From Spirochaetota bacterium (GTDB lineage Bacteria; Spirochaetota; UBA4802; UBA5550), in contig JAKJGD010000128.1 of NCBI GenBank assembly GCA_022704585.1, forward strand, positions 1 through 6,483: a DNA stretch of 6,483 bases. The letters are read 5' to 3'. Below are positions 1-6,294 of this stretch, piece by piece; positions within the stretch are counted from its first letter, which is position 1; each line of letters opens with the position of its first letter. The notes beneath the pieces were generated by a model. That model was not told the DNA's origin, made no database searches, and saw only the letters and a program-made list of their open reading frames with translations. Both the position numbers and the translations under genes were made by a program.

Positions 1-838
1 GTCTGATCTTTTCCCGGAACCGGCCGTCTACTGCAAAGGGGAGACGCGCGGTATCCGGGCCCAGCGGGAGGGAGAAATTGACGGCCGGGACCATCATGGC
101 GCCGAAAGAGGCGATGTCGGTAAGACTGATAAAGAGCGCGGTATTGTATCCGCCCAGGCTTGCTCCTATCAGGCCGATCTCCGGTGCGCCCATATCGAGC
201 AGGATACGAAAGGCGCCGTACAGATCATGCATATTCTGCCCCACACATTCACAGGTCATCGCAACATCGTCCGGCTGGAGATAGATTCCTCTCTGGGAGA
301 GGGGTCCCGCGCTCCGTTTCCAGTGGAAAGGTGCGATGAACAGTGCGACATCAAGCCCTCCCGAAAAAAGGCGCCCTACCCTGAACATCCTGTTCGCCTG
401 CCGCGGCTCTCCCAGCATGTAGCCATGGTGGCACAGCACCGTTTTTCTCCGGCCGTCGCCGTGCGTCCACCGGACCAGGTAGCCGTACCTGTTCGCGTCA
501 TATGAGCCGTATCGCTCACGGAGGAGCGGATTTTTTGCCACATACCCGCTCTCGTACCGCACGAGCTGGCACTCGCCATCATGATACGGCCTTCTCTCGA
601 TTATCGAGCTGGCTGGCGTTGATGCGGGAAAGGTGAAAAAGTTTTCGGGCCTGTCCGCATACCCGCAGTCAATGTAAAAATCGACCTGACGCTCGTACTC
701 CTCCCTGCTGATTTTTCTCTTTGCCCTGAAGGGGGCCGCCACTCTCGGAACCGAGAGGAACAACCAATCCACCACGCCTCCGGCCATGTCCAGAATACGC
801 TCACCCGCATCGGGGCCGACTCTAGGCTCATTGTTCAT
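1..838 (-). CDS. Alpha/beta hydrolase, ABHD18-like (partial, 3' end beyond window)
   Basis: An open frame of 279 codons runs from ATG at 838 off the left edge without a stop, so the C-terminus is missing. It reads as an alpha/beta-hydrolase. The strand before the oxyanion region ends in HHGY (residues 137-140). A nucleophile elbow of the form G-x-S-x-G-G follows at 225-230 (GASLGG, Ser227 the predicted nucleophile), after a hydrophobic strand (IGLI). The catalytic Asp/Glu and His would lie in the missing part. The long N-terminal region before the fold, with FIAPFHW at about 168-174, recalls the ABHD18/DUF2048-type hydrolases, but I cannot exclude another esterase or peptidase-like family. 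No signal peptide is visible, so it is probably cytoplasmic. A GGAG at 851-854 lies 12 bases before the ATG, somewhat far. The ATGs just upstream run into a stop. It sits 22 bp downstream of the dehydrogenase gene on the same strand, so the two are probably cotranscribed. The fold is well supported; the substrate is unknown. Confidence 0.85.
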   Translation of the reverse strand, partial: MNNEPRVGPDAGERILDMAGGVVDWLFLSVPRVAAPFRAKRKISREEYERQVDFYIDCGYADRPENFFTFPASTPASSIIERRPYHDGECQLVRYESGYVAKNPLLRERYGSYDANRYGYLVRWTHGDGRRKTVLCHHGYMLGEPRQANRMFRVGRLFSGGLDVALFIAPFHWKRSAGPLSQRGIYLQPDDVAMTCECVGQNMHDLYGAFRILLDMGAPEIGLIGASLGGYNTALFISLTDIASFGAMMVPAVNFSLPLGPDTARLPFAVDGRFREKIR

Positions 839-860
839 AATTGCATCATTCTCCGGTGCA

Positions 861-1724
861 TTATTTAATTGTGCTTCCAGCCGCAGCCCTGACCCGCATC
901 ATCATGTTGTTCAGCAGTATCATGACGACATGGTACACGATAAACAGCTTCCGCTTCATCCAGTATATCAATGCTATATCGAAAGAGGTAGTCACCAGGA
1001 ACCTGTTCTTTCTCATCCCCCTGATTATTTTCAGGGCCACCCGTTCCGGCGTCACCGCCCTGCTCTCGAATTGTTTCATGAATTTTTTTGCCTCCGGGTG
1101 GGTCCGGTCAATGCCGAGTACCAGCGCTGTTTCTACCAACGGCGTTTTCACAGCTCCCGGGCACACAACGCTTACCCCGATCCCGTGCCGCCTGAGGTCA
1201 TAGCGAAAGACCTCGGAAATGCCCCTGAGCCCGAACTTGCTGGCGCTGTACGCCGCGTGCCAGGGCAGGCCGATCAGTCCGGCGGCGGATGAAACGTTCA
1301 CCAGGTGCCCGCCCCTGCCGGCTTTCACCATTCCCGGCATCAGGCACTCGATGACATGGATGGGGCCCATCAGATTAATATCTATCATTTTTTTCCAGTG
1401 CTCATACTGCAGCATCTCGACAGCGCCCCAGATTGACGTGCCGGCAATATTCATCACGATGTCCATTGGGCCTGATTCGGCCTGGATTTCGGCCGTGAAT
1501 GTTCTTACTTCATCATAATTCCTGATATCCAGCGCTTTCCATGATACAACGCTGCCGCCGCTGAGGGCAATCATTGATACGACTTCCTCCAGCTGTTTCG
1601 CATTGATATCAGTCAAGTATAACCGCGCACCCCGCTCTCCCATGGCGATGGCCGTGGCCCTTCCGATTCCGCTCGCAGCACCGGTAATGAAACACTTCTT
1701 GTTCTTAAACATCTCGTTTTTCAT
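861..1724 (-). CDS. Short-chain dehydrogenase/reductase (classical SDR) with hydrophobic C-terminal tail
   Basis: A 287-residue NAD(P)-dependent oxidoreductase of the classical SDR family. The cofactor-binding motif TGAASGIG is at residues 14-21. An Asp at the end of the second strand (Asp39) suggests NAD(H) rather than NADP(H). A DI pair lies at 66-67 and NIAG at 92-95. The catalytic tetrad is complete: Asn117, Ser146 (in NVSSAAG), Tyr159 and Lys163 (YSASK), followed by PG at 189-190 and a Thr at 194. The last 40 or so residues go beyond the Rossmann core and contain a hydrophobic stretch at about 247-275 with basic residues, suggesting membrane attachment. The start is the ATG at 1722-1724, preceded five bases away by a G-run (1730-1735) that acts as ribosome binding site; a GTG at 1740-1742 is in frame but would lie upstream of that site. 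It is first in a probable operon with the hydrolase. An inverted repeat upstream suggests repressor control. The substrate cannot be told; retinol/steroid/acyl-chain reductases are possible. Confidence 0.93.
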   Translation of the reverse strand: MKNEMFKNKKCFITGAASGIGRATAIAMGERGARLYLTDINAKQLEEVVSMIALSGGSVVSWKALDIRNYDEVRTFTAEIQAESGPMDIVMNIAGTSIWGAVEMLQYEHWKKMIDINLMGPIHVIECLMPGMVKAGRGGHLVNVSSAAGLIGLPWHAAYSASKFGLRGISEVFRYDLRRHGIGVSVVCPGAVKTPLVETALVLGIDRTHPEAKKFMKQFESRAVTPERVALKIIRGMRKNRFLVTTSFDIALIYWMKRKLFIVYHVVMILLNNMMMRVRAAAGSTIK

Positions 1725-1759
1725 CAATACCCCCCGTGACACAATCTGGCTGCAAATCC

Positions 1760-1798
1760 AACATACATACCGTAGTCAGATACCTTGGTATGTATGTT
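1760..1798. promoter_or_regulatory. Inverted repeat, candidate operator of the dehydrogenase-hydrolase operon
   Basis: Two perfect 12-base arms, AACATACATACC (1760-1771) and GGTATGTATGTT (1787-1798), are separated by 15 bases. A further ATACC at 1780-1784 makes a second, tighter dyad with the right arm (ATACC-TT-GGTAT, 1780-1791). The element lies 36-74 bases upstream of the dehydrogenase ATG and overlaps its candidate -10 region, a typical repressor position. The ACATACAT half-site resembles operators of TetR/AcrR-type repressors (for instance the E. coli AcrR site), but no regulator gene is present in the window, so the protein that binds is unknown. Confidence 0.6.
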
Positions 1799-1820
1799 CA
1801 TTTATGGCTATTTAAGTCAA
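1792..1820 (-). promoter_or_regulatory. Candidate sigma-70 promoter for the dehydrogenase operon
   Basis: On the minus strand TTGACT (1815-1820) would serve as -35, followed after 17 bases by ACATAC (1792-1797) as a poor -10. The -35 is good (five of six consensus bases) and the -10 weak, so the exact placement is uncertain. The -10 lies inside the right arm of the inverted repeat, which would make the promoter repressible. The untranslated leader would be roughly 60 bases. Confidence 0.35.
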
Positions 1821-1934
1821 TACATTAATTAATTTATTACAATCCCGACCTGTCACATATTGTACCATGCATTGGAGCTATGACCTGATTATATAACATC
1901 ACAACCAGCGCTTCACATGTCTTCATATGAATAT

Positions 1935-2016
1935 TGTATACAATTGAGCCGGTAATTACCATCGGAGTATATGACAAATCCTTTTTCCCGTGAAGCACGG
2001 TCCATGGATGTATACA
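1935..2016. repeat. Two self-complementary TGTATACA octamers, 74 bp apart
   Basis: The palindromic octamer TGTATACA occurs at 1935-1942, inside the longer perfect palindrome ATTGTATACAAT (1933-1944), and again at 2009-2016, inside ATGTATACAT (2008-2017). The distance of 74 bp is close to seven turns of B-DNA, so both sites would face the same side of the helix. This could be a paired binding site for a dimeric regulator; chance is also possible in AT-rich DNA. Confidence 0.4.
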
Positions 2017-2032
2017 TTCCATACTATTCTGT

Positions 2033-2054
2033 ATTCCTGATTTAAATCAGGAAT
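2033..2054. promoter_or_regulatory. Perfect 22-bp palindrome, candidate operator of the radical SAM gene
   Basis: The 11 bases ATTCCTGATTT (2033-2043) are followed directly by their exact reverse complement (2044-2054), giving a loopless palindrome with TTTAAA at its centre and TTCCTGA half-sites. It ends 17 bases before a consensus TATAAT, so its right half covers the expected -35 position. It lacks a loop and a following T-run in a sensible place relative to a gene end, which argues against a terminator; a binding site for a dimeric regulator fits best. Confidence 0.6.
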
Positions 2055-2071
2055 TGCATGAATAGATTTTT

Positions 2072-2077
2072 TATAAT
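2072..2077 (+). promoter_or_regulatory. -10 box of the radical SAM gene promoter
   Basis: A perfect TATAAT at 2072-2077 lies 92 bases upstream of the ATG at 2170. No good -35 hexamer is found 16-18 bases before it; that position is taken by the right half of the 22-bp palindrome (AGGAAT at 2049-2054). A strong -10 with a poor -35 overlapped by a dyad suggests a promoter under activator or repressor control. Transcription would begin near 2084, giving a leader of about 85 bases. Confidence 0.5.
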
Positions 2078-2169
2078 TTAATAAGACGTACATATTCATA
2101 TATGCTAATCTGCCCGTAACTTCAGCACATGAAATCTCCCTGCAAGAAGAAATAGATTGAAAAGGAAAA

Positions 2170-3579
2170 ATGATGCGTAAAATCGTATTTGTCGAACCTA
2201 AAGCGGCCGAAGAGCATATCTTTGCACAATTCAAGCTGCCCCGCCTGGGCGTTATCATCCTGGGCACCATGATGAAGGAGCGCGGCTGGGACGTTGAAAT
2301 AATCATCGAGAGCCTGACGCCCATAGAGCTGGATGATATGTTGCAGGCCGACATCGTGGGCATTTCCGCCATCACCAACACCGCGGGCAATGCCTATGCT
2401 CTCGCCGATGAGCTCAGGCTGCGGGGGATTACAGTCATCATGGGAGGGCCCCATGCCACCTTCATGACCGATGAAACACTGGAACATGCCGATTACGTGA
2501 TACGCGGCGAGGCTGAGAGCTCCTTCATGGAATTCATCGACGCATGGGAAGGAAACAAGCGGTTCCGGGAGGTCCCCGGGCTATCTTACAGAAAAGACGG
2601 CACTATCCTGCACAATAACGCCACCCCGGCAGAAACAGTGCTGGATAACCTTCCCATCGCAGATCTGACACTGGTGAAAAACAGCGGCGCCCTGAAAATC
2701 CTGCCGATCCAGACCTCGCGCGGCTGTCCTTACGACTGCTCTTTCTGTTCGGTCACCGGCATGTTCGGACGGCACTTCCGTTTCCGTTCGACCGAACATA
2801 TTCTTCGCGAACTGCGCGGTTACCGCAACCTCGGCAAGATGATCTTCTTTTACGATGACCATTTCGCGGCCAACAGGGCAAGAGCAAAGGAGCTCCTCCG
2901 CGCAATGATACAAGAGGGCCTGACGTTCAAGTGGTCGACCCAGGTACGCGTTGAAGTAGCCCGGGACAGGGAGCTCCTCGAGCTGATGAAACGCGCCGGC
3001 TGCCACACCCTCTTTATCGGTCTTGAGTCGGCAAACCCGGAAAGCCTGCGCGAGATGAAAAAGAACCAGACCATTGACGACATCATAAACGCGGTAGCTA
3101 TCATTCAATCATACGGTATCCATGTGCACGGAATGTTCGTTTACGGCTTCGACAGCGACTCCATACCAATCGTGAAAGAGACTGTCAGGTTCGCCCGGAA
3201 TCTTGACATAACCTCTGTCCAGTTTCTGATTCTTACCCCCTATCCAGGCACCCGTTTTTATGCCGAGGTGAAGAACCGCATCGTCAGCAGGGACTGGTCC
3301 CTCTATGATGCGCACCATGTCGTTTTCAGGCCGAAGCACTTCAGCATGAAGGCGCTGCAGTTCGCACAGGTGAAAAGTCACAACGGATTCTATTCCTGGG
3401 GACGGATATTCAGACTTGCTGCGGCGAAACGGTGGGTCGCCACGGGAATCGCCCTGTATTCCCATGCCCTTAACTTTCTTTATGTAATAAAAAATGTTCG
3501 TTATTTCATGCAACTCGTCATCCAGGACCGTGCCGTTTCAGACAGCGCGGAAGCATACCCGGAAGAAAAGGCGATATAA
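2170..3579 (+). CDS. B12-binding-domain radical SAM protein
   Basis: A 469-residue protein with the two-domain layout of BchE/HpnJ-type class B radical SAM enzymes. Residues 1-125 or so form a Rossmann-like cobalamin-binding domain (VGISAITN at 63-70, GGPHATF at 92-98, then RGEAESSF). I see no DxHxxG motif, so cobalamin, if bound, would be base-off without a protein His ligand. The radical SAM core begins near 178 with the cluster motif CxxxCxxC as C186, C190, C193; YDDHF at 228-232 and GLESAN at 284-289 match the core's conserved strands, the latter at the SAM-binding strand. The C-terminal 90 residues, rich in aromatic and basic residues with a hydrophobic patch near 424-452, are typical of this group and may touch the membrane. 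Known relatives methylate or rearrange lipids, tetrapyrroles or natural products; the substrate here cannot be told. AAAGGA at 2161-2166 is only 3 bases from the first ATG and 6 from the second (2173), so translation may begin at the second Met. Confidence 0.92.
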   Translation: MMRKIVFVEPKAAEEHIFAQFKLPRLGVIILGTMMKERGWDVEIIIESLTPIELDDMLQADIVGISAITNTAGNAYALADELRLRGITVIMGGPHATFMTDETLEHADYVIRGEAESSFMEFIDAWEGNKRFREVPGLSYRKDGTILHNNATPAETVLDNLPIADLTLVKNSGALKILPIQTSRGCPYDCSFCSVTGMFGRHFRFRSTEHILRELRGYRNLGKMIFFYDDHFAANRARAKELLRAMIQEGLTFKWSTQVRVEVARDRELLELMKRAGCHTLFIGLESANPESLREMKKNQTIDDIINAVAIIQSYGIHVHGMFVYGFDSDSIPIVKETVRFARNLDITSVQFLILTPYPGTRFYAEVKNRIVSRDWSLYDAHHVVFRPKHFSMKALQFAQVKSHNGFYSWGRIFRLAAAKRWVATGIALYSHALNFLYVIKNVRYFMQLVIQDRAVSDSAEAYPEEKAI

Positions 3580-3615
3580 TACCTGCCTGCCTCTCGCATC
3601 TGAGCATGGAAACAA

Positions 3616-3648
3616 TTGACACGAGCACGCTTTGCTGCACACTATAAT
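3616..3648 (+). promoter_or_regulatory. Promoter-like boxes before yjbQ (uncertain)
   Basis: A perfect TTGACA (3616-3621) and a perfect TATAAT (3643-3648) lie in the 88-bp gap before yjbQ, but 21 bases apart instead of about 17, and a start directed by this TATAAT would fall on the ribosome binding site. Either another -10 nearer the -35 is used (around 3639-3645) or the gene is read from the radical SAM promoter. No clear terminator hairpin follows the radical SAM gene. Confidence 0.3.
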
Positions 3649-3654
3649 TCAGCG

Positions 3655-3661
3655 AAGGAGG
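3655..3661 (+). promoter_or_regulatory. Strong ribosome binding site of yjbQ
   Basis: AAGGAGG at 3655-3661 stands six bases before the ATG at 3668 and fixes that start, rejecting the in-frame ATG at 3632 that would add twelve residues with no match to the family. Confidence 0.9.
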
Positions 3662-3667
3662 CACGAC

Positions 3668-4084
3668 ATGCCCGTGAAAACCGATTTTATCACTGTATCC
3701 ACGAAGGGAAACCGCGAGGTTACCGACCTGACGCCGCGGCTTATGGAGATCGTCCGGAGGATAGGCGCTGCCGATGGCATCGCCGTGGTATTCGCCCCCG
3801 GCTCCACCGCAGGAGTCACCACAGTAGAATGCGAGCCCGGGTTAAAGAAAGATATCGACCTTTTTCTCGAGAGGATCATCCCGTACGGGGGCCGTTATCA
3901 TCATCATGAGACCTGGCATGACGACAACGGATCGTCCCACCTGCAGGCGGCCCTTATCGGGCCGTCAGTCGCGGTACCGGTTGTTAAGGGAAAGCCGGCC
4001 CTCGGAACCTGGCAGCAGGTGGTGCTGATCGACTGCGACACCAGGCCCCGGGAAAGAGAGATTGTCGTGCAGGTGATATACTGA
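3668..4084 (+). CDS. yjbQ: YjbQ/UPF0047 family protein (secondary thiamine-phosphate synthase-type)
   Basis: A 138-residue protein, the usual length for the YjbQ/UPF0047 family of small, single-domain, trimeric proteins. The family pattern is clear: GSTAGVTTVE at 46-55, an acidic helix with DIDLFLERI at 62-70, then HHHETW at 78-83, the diagnostic NGSSHLQAALIG at 87-98 and GTWQQVVLIDCD at 113-124. The His and acidic residues around 78-91 line the putative metal/active site in solved members. E. coli YjbQ has weak thiamine-phosphate synthase activity in vitro, and the family's true role is unsettled, so the enzyme name should be taken loosely. No other thiamin gene is present in the window. The gene follows the radical SAM gene after 88 bp on the same strand and meets the next gene tail to tail with 4 bp between the stops. 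Confidence 0.93.
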   Translation: MPVKTDFITVSTKGNREVTDLTPRLMEIVRRIGAADGIAVVFAPGSTAGVTTVECEPGLKKDIDLFLERIIPYGGRYHHHETWHDDNGSSHLQAALIGPSVAVPVVKGKPALGTWQQVVLIDCDTRPREREIVVQVIY

Positions 4085-4088
4085 AGGG

Positions 4089-4709
4089 CTAGCGCCTCTT
4101 CTGCTCGTATTCCTTGATATATTCGCTGATGAGGCTTTTATTCTCGCCGGAATCCTCCTCCCGCTGGCGCCTGAGGGCCGCGCCGCGGTCAAACAGGAGA
4201 ATGAGCTTCTTGAACGGCAGGATGATGAACGAGCCAAGCGCCTTGAGCGCATCGAGCACGGAACTGAAGAATTCCCTGAGCGCCGACTTCTTCATGCCCT
4301 GCGCCGCCGACCTGATGGAGGTGAGGGTCTGGGTGGCCGCTTCCGAGGCCTTTGACGCGGTTGTCGCTACCGCGTCCGCCGCGGCCCGGGCGGCGCCTCC
4401 GTACATTCCCGGCACCGTTGTCGGCGACTTGGTAACCTCGAACTTGGGCATGTACGAGGTCTTGCTGTAGGTGCCGCGCAAGCGGAACATGCCGGAGCTC
4501 GATTCCGTACCGCGATCTATGAAGAACAGGAACAGATAGTAGACATACATGGCCGCGTTGTAAAAGATGAGAAAAAAAGCGATCCATATCTCGAGGAACG
4601 ACCAGAGAAACTCCAGAAACATCTTTCCGCAATCGACCCACTTGAAAATAAACGAAAAAATGTTATCGATGAAGCCGTTTGAAAACTGCTTTACGACCGT
4701 GTACTTCAT
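4089..4709 (-). CDS. Unrecognised membrane protein
   Basis: A 206-residue protein that I do not recognise. Near the N-terminus is a long, very hydrophobic, aromatic stretch (about 30-65, WSFLEIWIAFF then YVYYLFLFF) that could be one long or two close membrane segments. It is followed by FIDRGT (63-68), a Ser/Thr- and Tyr-containing linker (69-100) and an Ala/Thr-rich, probably helical or coiled segment (105-140). A second hydrophobic stretch at about 158-173 ends in LFDRGA (172-177), echoing the first. The C-terminus is highly charged (KEYEQKRR at the end). No catalytic motif is visible. The start is well supported: GGAGGG at 4715-4720 stands five bases before the ATG. It is probably a small inner-membrane protein of a lineage-restricted family. 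It is downstream of the cyclic-nucleotide gene on the same strand after a 202-bp gap, so a separate transcript is likely. Confidence 0.8.
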   Translation of the reverse strand: MKYTVVKQFSNGFIDNIFSFIFKWVDCGKMFLEFLWSFLEIWIAFFLIFYNAAMYVYYLFLFFIDRGTESSSGMFRLRGTYSKTSYMPKFEVTKSPTTVPGMYGGAARAAADAVATTASKASEAATQTLTSIRSAAQGMKKSALREFFSSVLDALKALGSFIILPFKKLILLFDRGAALRRQREEDSGENKSLISEYIKEYEQKRR

Positions 4710-4799
4710 TGCGTCCCTCCAGAAATGTCCGTGTTAATGCGATATCCGGTTTGCGATACATCGGCCGACTGGTGCATTCCGCCCACGGCTGAATGATGA

Positions 4800-4829
4800 T
4801 ATTTATGAAGATGCGACACGGCGAGTCAA
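4800..4829 (-). promoter_or_regulatory. Candidate promoter of the membrane protein gene
   Basis: On the minus strand TTGACT (4824-4829) is followed after 18 bases by TAAATA (4800-4805), a modest -10. It is placed in the 202-bp gap between the cyclic-nucleotide gene and the membrane protein gene and would give a leader of about 85 bases. The -35 is good and the -10 weak; no better pair was found in this gap. Confidence 0.3.
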
Positions 4830-4911
4830 TGAAAAAATATCAGCTGCGGTCATGCATGTGCCGAAAAGAATAAGCCGCCCGGGTGGATTGAGACGTTATT
4901 GTCTGACGGTA

Positions 4912-6294
4912 TCACGCTTTATCCAGAGCATCATCGAGTTCGTCGAACAGGTTCGATGAAGAGCCGGCCTGGTCCTCGATTGCGCTGACCGGTTCAGGGA
5001 TCTTCACGTCCGCCGTGTTCTCGAGCACCTCGAGCTCCGGCTCTTCGAACTCAACCGGCGCTGTCCGCGCCGGAGCAGCATAGCGCTCATCATCTTCCCC
5101 GTCGTACAGGTGGTCACGCGAGCGGTGGTATCGCGCCCGCGACGCCACCAGGCTCGGGTTCTCGATAACGGTCCGCCCCAGGTTGAAGGTCAGGTTGTGG
5201 TCCCGCGTCAGCTCGTCCGTCACGGAAGCGATCTTATCGGGCGGGATGGTGGCCATTTTCAGCAGCTCGTCTATGCCGAAGCTGAAGAGGTGAGGCTCCC
5301 GGTTCTTGAGCGAAACATTGTCCTCTATCAGCTTGTTTTCCAGGAACACGTAAACCCGGGTGATCGGCTTTTCGTAGAACTTGGACTCCATCCGGATAAA
5401 GGTAAACCAGACCCGCTGGCTGATCGCGGTGAAGATCCGCTTCAACAGGTCTGACGACTTCTTGATGAGCTTGATCATTGAATCCTTGTTTATGGGGAGA
5501 ACGATCGTGGTACCGAAACTTATGGCGGTTGCGTTCCGCGGCTTGTCGGAAACAATCGCCAGCTCGCCGAAAATCTCCCCCTCTTTTAAGACAGAGAGAA
5601 TGATCTCGCTGTTGTTGTGGTACTTGACGATTTTAACTTTTCCTTTTTTGATGATATAGAGCTCGTCTCCCGGCTCGTGCTCGCAAAAGACGATCTGCTT
5701 GTCGGCATACCGTTTGTAGATCCCTTCAGGCACCGGCTCCGGTATCCTGGTTATGCCGGTTTTTTGAATGGCGGCAAGCAGGTCCCTGACCTCGCGGGCA
5801 TGGGCGCCTGTCGCGAACATCTCACTGTAACGGGTCAGGACATAAAATGCAGCGGCGTTGTTGCCGCTCCGGTGATAGTATGAACCGAGATTAAACAGCT
5901 GCTCGTCCTCCGTGAGGAAGAGATCCTTCTGTGCGCCCATCTGGACGATCATGGTATCGAACATCCGCAGTTCGTCGGCGTAGGAGTTGAGAAGCTTGAT
6001 GGCTATATTCGAGTTTTTCTGGAGCAGGGCCAGAAAACGCTCCCGGGTGAAGATCAGGACAGTGGAGTTTACCTTCGCGAACGCCGTTTCCATCCGGGGC
6101 CGCCTGCTCAGAGAGGAGATGAAGCCGAACACATCCCCCGGGGCCGCATTGTTGCCGTGGGTGCTTATGCGCTCATTTGTGCTTTTGAATTCGACGAGGC
6201 CTTTTTCTACGATATAGACAGCATCGACGTCCTCGTCCCCCTCGATGTAAATATACGCCCCCGCCTTGAAGGCGTTCCTGCTCTGCTCTTTCAT
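4912..6294 (-). CDS. Protein with two cyclic-nucleotide-binding domains, TPR-like linker and acidic tail
   Basis: A 460-residue protein with two Crp-type cyclic-nucleotide-binding domains. The first (about 8-115) keeps the beta-roll but has a departed phosphate-binding cassette (PGDVFGFISS, lacking the usual FGE). The second (about 195-305) has the canonical cassette GEIFGELA at 239-246 and KPRNATA at 251-257, with Glu244 and Arg253 placed to bind the cyclic phosphate and ribose. Between them, residues 130-175 (LFNLGSYYHRSGNNAAAFYVL) look like one TPR-type helical hairpin. After the second domain comes a helix-turn-helix-like region (about 337-385, FGIDELLKMATIPPDKIASV) that might bind DNA, as in Crp, but is divergent. 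The last 60 residues are acidic and probably disordered. The ATG at 6292-6294 is preferred: a start at 6357 would add 21 Arg/Cys-rich residues lying wholly within the DJ-1 gene. There is no strong ribosome binding site, so translation is probably coupled to that gene, whose stop is 4 bp away. Likely a cAMP/c-di-GMP-type sensor; ligand and output unknown. Confidence 0.88.
   Translation of the reverse strand: MKEQSRNAFKAGAYIYIEGDEDVDAVYIVEKGLVEFKSTNERISTHGNNAAPGDVFGFISSLSRRPRMETAFAKVNSTVLIFTRERFLALLQKNSNIAIKLLNSYADELRMFDTMIVQMGAQKDLFLTEDEQLFNLGSYYHRSGNNAAAFYVLTRYSEMFATGAHAREVRDLLAAIQKTGITRIPEPVPEGIYKRYADKQIVFCEHEPGDELYIIKKGKVKIVKYHNNSEIILSVLKEGEIFGELAIVSDKPRNATAISFGTTIVLPINKDSMIKLIKKSSDLLKRIFTAISQRVWFTFIRMESKFYEKPITRVYVFLENKLIEDNVSLKNREPHLFSFGIDELLKMATIPPDKIASVTDELTRDHNLTFNLGRTVIENPSLVASRARYHRSRDHLYDGEDDERYAAPARTAPVEFEEPELEVLENTADVKIPEPVSAIEDQAGSSSNLFDELDDALDKA

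Larger units (their letters stand above)
1725..2169. other. Divergent intergenic regulatory region, AT-rich
   Basis: This 445-bp gap separates the start codons of the dehydrogenase (minus) and the radical SAM gene (plus). It is clearly richer in A and T than the genes on either side and I see no convincing gene in it; the short open frames have no ribosome binding site or recognisable protein. It contains several palindromic elements, listed separately: an inverted repeat at 1760-1798, two TGTATACA octamers (1935-1942, 2009-2016), a small hairpin CCGTG-AAG-CACGG (1988-2000) and a perfect 22-bp palindrome (2033-2054). There are candidate promoters in both directions. The length and symmetry are more than two simple promoters need, suggesting regulated divergent transcription. 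Confidence 0.8.

Noticed and set aside
376..831. Two minus-strand frames of 68 and 76 codons within the hydrolase region
   Set aside because: They are in another frame of the same strand; the continuous frame from 838 with HHGY and GASLGG motifs is the real gene.
786..1292. Long plus-strand open frame opposite the dehydrogenase and hydrolase genes
   Set aside because: Shadow of the minus-strand dehydrogenase: no ribosome binding site, composition unlike a protein, and it crosses two well-supported genes.
1988..2000. Small hairpin CCGTG-AAG-CACGG
   Set aside because: Short, with no T-run in the right place on either strand and no gene end nearby; noted only as part of the palindrome-rich region.
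1837..2390. Minus-strand frames of 61 and 144 codons in the divergent region
   Set aside because: No ribosome binding site and no family resemblance; the longer one is mostly antisense to the radical SAM gene.
2581..3108. Minus-strand 175-codon frame under the radical SAM gene
   Set aside because: Antisense shadow of a clearly conserved coding region, with no recognisable domain.
4189..4641. Minus-strand 150-codon frame within the membrane protein gene
   Set aside because: Out-of-frame reading of the membrane protein gene, Arg/His/Gly-rich as shadows often are, and without the ribosome binding site that the 206-codon frame has.
4875..4886. Palindrome CCGCCCGGGTGG after the cyclic-nucleotide gene, considered as its terminator
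   Set aside because: It has no loop, contains a mismatch, and on the minus strand is followed only by a broken T-run (TTATTCTTTT), so a terminator cannot be claimed.
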